Shown: one piece after another, positions 1 to 6,010 of the stretch
Layout of the letters: every line of letters begins with the position of its first letter
Numbering within the stretch: position 1 is the first letter of the stretch
Assembly (NCBI GenBank): GCA_913056425.1
Contig: CAJXLR010000087.1
Location: 1-6,756 of the forward strand
Origin: an uncultured Bacteroidota bacterium
GTDB lineage: Bacteria; Bacteroidota; Bacteroidia; NS11-12g; UBA9320
Length of the DNA: 6,756 nucleotides
Direction of reading: 5' to 3'
The notes under the pieces: model-generated
The model's input: the letters and a program-made list of their open reading frames with translations, nothing else
Database searches by the model: none
What the model was told of the DNA's origin: nothing
Position numbers and translations under genes: made by a program

Positions 1-119
1 TTCCGGGTTGGATTGCACAGTGGAAAGAAATGCGAGACCACAACCAACCAATTGGTCGTCCACGACAGATTTACACCGGTCCTGCCGCGCGCGACTGGGT
101 AGACATGGATAAGCGATAA
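1..119 (+). CDS. gltA: Citrate synthase, C-terminal end only (partial)
   Basis: Only the last 38 codons are present, in the frame starting at base 3 and ending at a TAA at 117-119. They read PGWIAQWKEMRDHNQPIGRP, then RQIYTG and a WVDMDKR end. The GWIAQWKEMR and IGRPRQIYTG blocks are the hallmark C-terminus of type II bacterial citrate synthase, which condenses acetyl-CoA with oxaloacetate at the entry of the TCA cycle in the cytoplasm. The catalytic His and Asp residues lie off the left edge, so activity cannot be judged from here. The gene converges on the MazG-like gene with 3 bp between stops, and I see no strong terminator hairpin between them. Confidence 0.93.
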   Translation, partial: PGWIAQWKEMRDHNQPIGRPRQIYTGPAARDWVDMDKR

Positions 120-122
120 GAG

Positions 123-446
123 CTAAAGTTTCGGATTCGACTTATGCCGATCTGAATCACGCTTGGTCTTTTTCTCAAGATTCTTTTTGAGCGCATCAGT
201 TAAATCAACTCCAGTTTGATTTGCAATGCAAATGAGTACAAACAGTACGTCGGCTAACTCGTCGTCTAGTTTGTGGCGCAGGTCGCTCTCCTTTGAGGAT
301 TGCTCCCCGTACACGCGCGCCATAATCCGTGCAACTTCACCAACTTCTTCCATCAAAACTGCGGTATTCGTAAGTTCATCGAAGTATCGTACCCCTATGG
401 TTTTTATCCAGTGGTCTACTGTCTGTTGTGCTTCTGAAATCGTCAT
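123..446 (-). CDS. MazG-like nucleotide pyrophosphohydrolase
   Basis: This 107-residue cytoplasmic protein is the size of a single-domain MazG-like enzyme. The family consists of all-alpha hydrolases that cleave nucleoside triphosphates to monophosphate plus pyrophosphate using Mg2+, often for pool cleaning. The metal-binding signature is visible: EEVGE at residues 33-37 and DELAD at 62-66, giving the acidic E33, E34, E37, E63 and D66. A later KKNLEKKTKR segment at 87-96 matches the usual basic substrate-side helix. The start at 446 is chosen because the next Met is residue 32, directly at the first motif. A Bacteroidota -7 box lies only 4 bp upstream, which implies a nearly leaderless message. 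The natural substrate cannot be told from sequence. The gene is divergent from the pterin synthase gene. Confidence 0.88.
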   Translation of the reverse strand: MTISEAQQTVDHWIKTIGVRYFDELTNTAVLMEEVGEVARIMARVYGEQSSKESDLRHKLDDELADVLFVLICIANQTGVDLTDALKKNLEKKTKRDSDRHKSNPKL

Positions 447-450
447 ACCA

Positions 451-458
451 CAAATGTA
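451..458 (-). promoter_or_regulatory. Bacteroidota -7 box for the MazG-like gene
   Basis: Read on the minus strand this is TACATTTG, a full match to the Bacteroidota sigma-A consensus TAnnTTTG. Its end is 4 bp from the ATG at 446, so transcription should begin at or within a few bases of the start codon. No clear -33 TTTG is visible at the expected distance. That upstream position overlaps the divergent promoter at 466-473. Confidence 0.6.
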
Positions 459-465
459 GTCGTTG

Positions 466-473
466 TATATTTG
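466..473 (+). promoter_or_regulatory. Bacteroidota -7 box for the pterin synthase/BCCP operon
   Basis: TATATTTG fully matches TAnnTTTG. It ends 15 bp before the ATG at 489, leaving room for a short leader of roughly 10 bases. It decides the start: an in-frame TTG at 471 falls inside this box and so cannot be the initiation codon of a transcript made from it. No good -33 element is seen upstream. Confidence 0.65.
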
Positions 474-488
474 AACCTTTCATTTTTT

Positions 489-908
489 ATGGCTGGTAAA
501 CTGGTTTACATCACCCGAAAAGAGCATTTCAATGCAGCTCACAAACTGTACAATCCAAATTGGACACAGGAGGAGAATGATGCGGTTTTTGGTAAGTGTG
601 CCAATGCGAATTGGCATGGGCACAATTTTGATTTGTACGTCACGGTGAAGGGTGAACCAAACGAAGAAACTGGCTTCATCATGGATTTGAAAAAGCTTCG
701 CGACGTAATAAAGGAAAACGTTGTGGAGCAATTAGATCATCGAAATATCAATATGGACGTACCTTGGATGGCCGGTAAAATGGCGTCCATAGAGAATCTC
801 GCAATAGGTATTTGGGAGCAAATAGAGCCTCACTTGGAGAACTGCAAGTTGCACCGAATCAAACTTTGGGAAACTCACAACAACTACGTAGAATACTTTG
901 GAGAATAG
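489..908 (+). CDS. 6-pyruvoyl-tetrahydropterin synthase family enzyme (PTPS-II-like motif)
   Basis: The 139-residue product belongs to the PTPS/QueD fold (COG0720), whose members convert 7,8-dihydroneopterin triphosphate to a tetrahydropterin. The zinc ligands are H18 (in HFNAAH), H43 and H45 (in WHGHNF). The catalytic residues are C37, D83 and H84 (QLDHRN), with E128 as the likely pterin anchor (WETHNN). The spacing is C-x5-HGH, within FGKCANANWHGHN. This resembles animal PTPS (tetrahydrobiopterin route) rather than the C-x3-HGH of QueD (queuosine route). The DVPWM and SIENLA segments also look like eukaryotic PTPS. The ATG at 489 is preferred over the TTG at 471, which sits in the promoter. 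The gene shares an operon with the BCCP gene 4 bp downstream, though the two have no obvious functional link. The family call is firm; the choice of pathway is inferred. Confidence 0.92.
   Translation: MAGKLVYITRKEHFNAAHKLYNPNWTQEENDAVFGKCANANWHGHNFDLYVTVKGEPNEETGFIMDLKKLRDVIKENVVEQLDHRNINMDVPWMAGKMASIENLAIGIWEQIEPHLENCKLHRIKLWETHNNYVEYFGE
900..904 (+). promoter_or_regulatory. Shine-Dalgarno-like GGAGA before the BCCP gene
   Basis: GGAGA lies within the last codons of the pterin synthase gene, 8 bp before the ATG at 913. It supports that ATG over an in-frame TTG at 898, which would overlap the site. Bacteroidota rarely depend on such sites, so this may be fortuitous: the bases also encode the terminal Gly-Glu. 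Confidence 0.35.
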
Positions 909-912
909 TGTT

Positions 913-1401
913 ATGTATAAAGCAACCGTAAACAATCAACATAAACTTGAAATAGCCGGCTCATCGGTTAATGGTTCGAAGCGTAACCTCGACATTTCTC
1001 CACTGGGGAACGGAAAGTTTCATATCATCTTAGACAATCAATCCTATAACGCCAGCGTCATTGAGTTTGATCAACGTGCAAAAACTCTAGTACTCGACAT
1101 CAACGGACAGGAGTTTAGCGTATTGCTGGAAGATGATTTCGACCTAATGCTCGAATCAATGGGTATGGACAAAGACGCCGGTGCAACAGTTTCAGAAGTG
1201 ACCAGCCCGATGCCGGGTCTTGTATTAGACGTACAAGTAAAAGTGGGTGACACGGTTGAGAAAGACCAAGCATTACTTGTTTTGGAAGCCATGAAAATGG
1301 AGAACGTAATTGCTGCGCCAAATGATGGAGTAATTGCCGGTGTAGAAGTCAAGGCCCAAGACAAAGTAGATAAGAATCAAGTTCTAATTCGGTTCGAGTA
1401 A
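913..1401 (+). CDS. Biotin carboxyl carrier protein of an acyl-CoA carboxylase
   Basis: The protein has 162 residues. The C-terminal half (about 93-162) is a biotinyl/lipoyl-attachment domain with the signature EAMKMEN; K128 is the lysine that biotin ligase modifies. SPMPG at 98-102 is the conserved turn that starts the domain, and K128 lies in the middle of it, as expected. The N-terminal part (about 1-85) resembles the BT linker region of propionyl-CoA carboxylase alpha chains rather than the Pro/Ala-rich linker of E. coli AccB. The protein therefore probably serves a propionyl- or acyl-CoA carboxylase, carrying CO2 from a biotin carboxylase to a carboxyltransferase in the cytoplasm. Neither partner gene is in the window, so the substrate is open. 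It starts 4 bp after the pterin synthase stop and is almost certainly co-transcribed with it. Confidence 0.92.
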   Translation: MYKATVNNQHKLEIAGSSVNGSKRNLDISPLGNGKFHIILDNQSYNASVIEFDQRAKTLVLDINGQEFSVLLEDDFDLMLESMGMDKDAGATVSEVTSPMPGLVLDVQVKVGDTVEKDQALLVLEAMKMENVIAAPNDGVIAGVEVKAQDKVDKNQVLIRFE

Positions 1402-1423
1402 GCACCTGTCATGCTGTAGTAGC

Positions 1424-1439
1424 TAACTCTTGCTAGTTA
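1424..1439 (+). terminator. Weak hairpin after the BCCP gene
   Basis: TAACT at 1424-1428 pairs with AGTTA at 1435-1439 around a 6-base loop, followed by TTTAAAT. The stem is only 5 bp and AT-rich, so this is at best a weak terminator for the pterin synthase/BCCP operon. It is the only candidate in the 122-bp gap before the next gene. Confidence 0.2.
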
Positions 1440-1510
1440 TTTAAATCCAACTGTCAACAATCAGTTAACGCGTACCATGTAAAAGGCGTTTCCTATTCTT
1501 TACTTGTATA

Positions 1511-1518
1511 TAATTTTG
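1511..1518 (+). promoter_or_regulatory. Bacteroidota -7 box for the DUF3078 gene
   Basis: TAATTTTG fully matches TAnnTTTG and ends 5 bp before the ATG at 1524. A partial -33 element, TTTC at 1489-1492, lies 18 bp upstream of the box. The closeness to the ATG implies a very short or absent 5' leader. Confidence 0.6.
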
Positions 1519-1523
1519 TAAAC

Positions 1524-2537
1524 ATGAGGATAATTGTAGTGTTGTTTTTGAGTTGTATCGTGTCAAGTGCGTTTGCTCAGCAAGACAGCTTGAAAATGGT
1601 TCAGAAAGAAAAAGAACTTGCCGAAGCGAAGGCTATACTTGCCGACGCTCAAACTAAAGTAAACCAAATTACGGGTGAGATTAATGCCATGAAACCTGTT
1701 GTCAAATGGCAAACCGGAAGGTTACTGGCGGTTAATTTCAACCAAGGAACATTTTCAAACTGGGCTCAAGGGGGTATTAATGCCATTTCTGTTACAGCGT
1801 TAGGAAATGGTTTTGCCGATTACAAATACAAGAATTGGAGTTGGGAGAATAACTTGGACTTAGCCTATGGTGTGATTCGAAATCAAGGCGAGTCTTTGAG
1901 AAAAAACGAGGATAAGATCGACTTTCTATCTAAGGTTGGACGTAAAGTAAACAACAAGCTTAGTTGGGCAAGTATAACGCGCTTCGAGTCACAGTTTGCC
2001 GAAGGTTTTGACTTTAATGACGAAAGCGAGGACAGACCGGTGCTTTCCAGATTTATGGCGCCTGCGTACCTAAAAATATCGCTGGGGATAGATTACAAGC
2101 CAACACCTAAATTGGCGATATACTTCTCTCCGGCTGCGGGTAAGTGGACATTCGTATCTGATGATAGCATCGCAGCATTGAATCTATACATTCCCGAATC
2201 GCACACTAACCCCAATAGAAGAGGGGAGTTTGGAGCTTTAGCATCTTTTATCTACCAAAACAAAGAGCTGACTAAGAACGTAGGATTGCGATCAAGTCTG
2301 GAACTCTTTAATAACTATACGGATCCTGTTAAGGAGAACCAAGGCAATATAGATGTAGACTGGCAAGTTCGAACGGATATCAAGTTGGGTAAATACATTG
2401 GTGCAAACCTGTTTACCCATCTGCGTTACGATCACGACACGAAGATTGAGTATGATCCGGAAAACAAACCGGGTGTTACAGGTCCTCGGCTTCAGTTCAA
2501 AGAATTATTCGGTTTAGGATTTCAATACAAGTTCTAA
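1524..2537 (+). CDS. DUF3078 family exported outer-membrane barrel-like protein
   Basis: The product has 337 residues. Residues 1-18 form a signal peptide (hydrophobic core, cleavage near AFA|QQ). Residues 22-56 are charged and helical with a heptad-like pattern, probably a short periplasmic coiled coil. The rest alternates polar and hydrophobic residues in strands and ends in QYKF, with the terminal aromatic residue typical of outer-membrane barrels. The NFNQGTFSNWAQGG block at 71-84 is the characteristic sequence of the Bacteroidota-specific DUF3078 family. Its biochemical role is unknown; a porin-like or envelope role is inferred from the fold pattern. The start is fixed by the signal peptide. 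The gene has its own promoter box upstream and a strong terminator downstream, so it is probably monocistronic. Confidence 0.85.
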   Translation: MRIIVVLFLSCIVSSAFAQQDSLKMVQKEKELAEAKAILADAQTKVNQITGEINAMKPVVKWQTGRLLAVNFNQGTFSNWAQGGINAISVTALGNGFADYKYKNWSWENNLDLAYGVIRNQGESLRKNEDKIDFLSKVGRKVNNKLSWASITRFESQFAEGFDFNDESEDRPVLSRFMAPAYLKISLGIDYKPTPKLAIYFSPAAGKWTFVSDDSIAALNLYIPESHTNPNRRGEFGALASFIYQNKELTKNVGLRSSLELFNNYTDPVKENQGNIDVDWQVRTDIKLGKYIGANLFTHLRYDHDTKIEYDPENKPGVTGPRLQFKELFGLGFQYKF

Positions 2538-2566
2538 CAAAAAGCAGTTTTGACTGTTATCTTACG

Positions 2567-2613
2567 GAAGGCTCAACAAAATCGTCTTTGTTGAGCCTTC
2601 TCTCTTTAATTTT
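2567..2613 (+). terminator. Strong intrinsic terminator of the DUF3078 gene
   Basis: Bases 2567-2580 and 2587-2600 form a perfect 14-bp stem (GAAGGCTCAACAAA and its complement) around the 6-base loop ATCGTC. A T-rich tract, TCTCTTTAATTTT, follows at 2601-2613. The geometry is that of a Rho-independent terminator for the gene ending at 2537. The T-rich tract overlaps the -7 box of the next gene. Confidence 0.85.
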
Positions 2614-2614
2614 G
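2607..2614 (+). promoter_or_regulatory. Bacteroidota -7 box for the DUF2911 gene
   Basis: TAATTTTG fully matches TAnnTTTG and ends 18 bp before the ATG at 2633. TTTG at 2587-2590, inside the 3' arm of the terminator hairpin, is a possible -33 element. Its 16-bp spacing to the box is shorter than the usual roughly 19. Confidence 0.6.
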
Positions 2615-2632
2615 AACGAAAAGTAAAGAACA

Positions 2633-3475
2633 ATGAAAAACAGTTTACTCGCTTTATTAATCCTATGCGGTGTAACCGTTTCAGCTCAGATTGAAACTCC
2701 TGCACCCAGTCCACTTTCTACCATTGAACAGAAAGTAGGTTTGTCTGATGTTAGCATCACGTATTCCCGTCCAAGCGTAAAAGGACGAACTGTTTTTGGA
2801 GATTTAGTGCAGTATGGCGAAATGTGGAGATGGGGCGCAAATGCAAGTACCAAATTCACTACGTCTGACGACATCAAAATTGAAGGACACGATGTGCCGG
2901 CTGGAACGTATGCAATGTATGCCATTCCGGGCCAGGAGACATGGACCATCGTTATTCATAAGAATACAAGCTACTGGGGAACAGGTGGAAGTAAGTACAA
3001 GGAGTCTGAAGACCTAGTGCGCTTTGAGGTTAAGGCAAACTCGAGCTATCCGGTAAAAGTTGAAACGATGACTTTCCAATTTTCAAACATTACTACGTCG
3101 GGATGTGACATCGAGTTTATGTGGGAGAATACGCAACTATCAATGAAAGTTGAGACACAAGTTGATGCTCAGGTGATGAAGGAAATTGAAATGAAGATGA
3201 AAGGTGTTTCATCTGCTACCTACTATCAAGCTGCGCGCTATTACTACGAGAACGATAAAGACATGAACAAGGCGTTTGAGTGGATTAACAAAGCATTGGT
3301 TGACAACGAGAAATTCTGGATGGTGCGTCTAAAAGCATTGATCCAAGCCAAAATGGGTGATTATGCCGGAGCAATTGAAACGGCGAAGCGATCTAAAACA
3401 CTGGCGGAAGAGGCCGGCAACAAAGACTACGTTCGCATGAACGATAAGTCGATTGCTGAATGGAAGAAGATGTAA
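2633..3475 (+). CDS. DUF2911 domain secreted protein with C-terminal helical repeat region
   Basis: The product has 280 residues with a signal peptide at 1-18 (cleavage near VSA|Q), so it is exported, probably to the periplasm. Residues about 25-172 match DUF2911: SPLSTIEQKVGLSDVSITYS, then RPSVKGRTVFGDLVQYGEMW with WGANAST after it, and AGTYAMYAIPG followed by WTIVIHK. The function of this beta-rich Bacteroidota family is not established. Residues about 190-265 are helical, with a TPR-like pattern (YYQAARYYYEN, then AFEWINKALVDN, then GDYAGAIETAKRS), which suggests protein binding. The start is fixed by the signal peptide and lies 18 bp after a promoter box. The end of the gene lies in an inverted repeat shared with the convergent gene 2 bp away. 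There is no sign of damage. Confidence 0.87.
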   Translation: MKNSLLALLILCGVTVSAQIETPAPSPLSTIEQKVGLSDVSITYSRPSVKGRTVFGDLVQYGEMWRWGANASTKFTTSDDIKIEGHDVPAGTYAMYAIPGQETWTIVIHKNTSYWGTGGSKYKESEDLVRFEVKANSSYPVKVETMTFQFSNITTSGCDIEFMWENTQLSMKVETQVDAQVMKEIEMKMKGVSSATYYQAARYYYENDKDMNKAFEWINKALVDNEKFWMVRLKALIQAKMGDYAGAIETAKRSKTLAEEAGNKDYVRMNDKSIAEWKKM

Positions 3476-3498
3476 GCTTACTTCTTCTTTTTCTTCTT
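3464..3498 (+). terminator. Inverted repeat and T-rich tract across two convergent stop codons
   Basis: Bases 3464-3476 are complementary to 3477-3489, with a single T/T mismatch (3471/3482) in 13 pairs. The centre is TAAGCTTA, which contains both stop codons. On the + strand the hairpin runs into the T-rich TTTTTCTTCTT at 3488-3498, so it should terminate the DUF2911 transcript. Read on the minus strand, the sequence after the hairpin is not U-rich, so termination in that direction would be weaker. Confidence 0.6.
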
Positions 3499-3933
3499 AT
3501 ACGGGTCTACTGTTAACTCATAGAATATTTCCAACGACTCTCCATTGCGAGGGTCGTTGTACGTATAATGCCCCCTGTCGTAATGACGTCCCATAAACTT
3601 TAGTCGAGGTGAGACTGCCAGCAATGTCCATGCGTCGTCTTTGAACGTGTAGTATTTGTGCTGGAAGACATTGAATTTGTCTAGCATAACGCCTTCAACG
3701 GTGAGCCACATTTCTAAATGCAGGGTTGAGCCGTCATCCAGCGTAGCAATAGACAGTCGTTTAGTGTGCTTTTTCATCACACCATTTTTGACCACATTGC
3801 CACCTAGTTGCAGCGTGTCGCTGTTATAAATAATCTTGTAAATCGTGAGTTCGTATTGAACTTTTTTTGCTTGAGCGATGCTGCATGAAATAATGAGCAT
3901 GCCAAGTAATCCCATTCGAAGTAGCGTTTTCAT
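3478..3933 (-). CDS. Small secreted protein or lipoprotein of unknown function, poly-lysine tail
   Basis: I do not recognise this 151-residue protein. Residues 1-22 form an export signal. It can be read as signal peptidase I cleavage at AQA|KK, or as a lipoprotein signal with IISC at 14-17, which fits a lipobox; the choice is open. The mature part is small and strand-rich with many aromatic residues, and has no cysteine if cleaved after residue 22. It ends in six consecutive lysines (146-151). The DNA encoding that tail is the complement of the T-rich tract of the convergent gene's terminator. The gene lies 55 bp downstream of rho on the same strand, so it may be co-transcribed or use the weak promoter box at 3940-3947. 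The signal sequence and the uninterrupted frame support it as a real gene. Confidence 0.75.
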   Translation of the reverse strand: MKTLLRMGLLGMLIISCSIAQAKKVQYELTIYKIIYNSDTLQLGGNVVKNGVMKKHTKRLSIATLDDGSTLHLEMWLTVEGVMLDKFNVFQHKYYTFKDDAWTLLAVSPRLKFMGRHYDRGHYTYNDPRNGESLEIFYELTVDPYKKKKKK

Positions 3934-3939
3934 ATACCT

Positions 3940-3947
3940 CGAATGTA
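3940..3947 (-). promoter_or_regulatory. Possible -7 box for the small secreted protein
   Basis: The minus strand reads TACATTCG, one mismatch from TAnnTTTG, 6 bp before the ATG at 3933. No clear -33 element is present. If real, it gives this gene a start independent of rho, again with almost no leader. Confidence 0.35.
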
Positions 3948-3988
3948 CAAATCCTTGTTCGGAAATAACTAGTTACCCGTTGTGGATA

Positions 3989-5644
<1,656 letters not shown>

Positions 5645-5703
5645 AAATGTGATGTATGATTAAGGTGTTTGTTGTAGTAATAAGTCAGCTCGAATGAGTT
5701 GGG

Positions 5704-5743
5704 ATTGTGCAGAAAGCAGAATCCGCTTCGCTGCGCTCACAAT
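5704..5743. repeat. REP-like palindromic element (candidate)
   Basis: ATTGTG at 5704-5709 is complementary to CACAAT at 5738-5743, and inside it GCAG at 5716-5719 pairs with CTGC at 5731-5734. Read on the minus strand, the core CATTGTGAGCGCAGCGAAGC resembles the widespread intergenic palindromes of the form CATTGCGAGCGnAGCGAAGC. A T6 run (5752-5757) follows on the + strand, so the RNA could also act as a terminator. Only one copy is in the window, so repeat status rests on resemblance. Confidence 0.45.
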
Positions 5744-5901
5744 GATAGACCTTTTTTCATGGATAAAAAAACTTTTTACGGCATCATTTTAGGCCGAATC
5801 AACGTCCTTTTTTCTGGATTATTGTGGAAAAACAGAGTTTTTTCTTGCATTATTCTGACAGTTTTCGGAGATTCGGAATTGTAGAAGTAGTGTGTAATTA
5901 A

Positions 5902-5928
5902 GTTTTCCCCGGAAAACCTTCAATTTTT
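5902..5928 (+). terminator. Terminator-like hairpin with no upstream + gene
   Basis: GTTTTCC at 5902-5908 is complementary to GGAAAAC at 5911-5917, and T5 follows at 5924-5928. The arms leave only two bases between them, so in practice about 6 bp form with a 4-base loop. No + gene lies upstream within this gap, so it would act on an unannotated transcript, or it is only a structured control site. Confidence 0.3.
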
Positions 5929-5939
5929 ATCCATCGTAA

Positions 5940-5961
5940 GCACCCCGTTTTCCCGGGGTGT
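5940..5961. other. GC-rich hairpin upstream of the surface protein gene
   Basis: CACCCCG at 5941-5947 pairs perfectly with CGGGGTG at 5954-5960 around TTTTCC, with a G-U pair adding to the base. No T tract follows. It lies about 50 bp before the ATG at 6011, so it may be a leader structure or a binding site for the surface protein gene. Its function is not determined. Confidence 0.35.
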
Positions 5962-6010
5962 TGATGGCATTTCCTACTTCATACATACTTAGAACTAAGA
6001 TTTAATTCGT

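Larger units (their letters stand above)
5645..6010. other. Non-coding region between rho and the surface protein gene
   Basis: These 366 bp separate divergent genes and show no credible coding frame. They hold a REP-like palindrome (5704-5743), a T6/A7 pair (5752-5757, 5764-5770), an AT stem AAAAAC/GTTTTT (5828-5833, 5837-5842), and two more hairpins at 5902-5917 and 5940-5961. No exact TAnnTTTG box occurs on the minus strand upstream of rho. The nearest, TATCATTG at 5747-5740, has one mismatch and lies in the palindrome. The region probably contains the rho leader and the control region of the surface protein gene. Confidence 0.6.

Noticed and set aside
226..459. 77-codon + frame opposite the MazG-like gene
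   Set aside because: It is antisense to a gene with clear metal-binding motifs, is low in complexity and rich in Ser, and resembles no known family.
471..488. TTG at 471 as the start of the pterin synthase, adding six residues
   Set aside because: The codon lies inside the -7 promoter box TATATTTG, and the ATG at 489 gives the usual family N-terminus.
898..912. TTG at 898 as the start of the BCCP, overlapping the upstream gene
   Set aside because: The ATG at 913 has a GGAGA 8 bp upstream, and the extra residues are just another frame of the preceding gene's end.
3966..3975. Palindrome TAACTAGTTA between rho and the small secreted protein gene as a terminator
   Set aside because: It has only 5 bp per arm, no loop and no T tract in either direction.
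5699..5884. 61-codon + frame in the gap upstream of rho
   Set aside because: It starts with TTG, runs through the REP-like palindrome, and has no promoter box or ribosome site.
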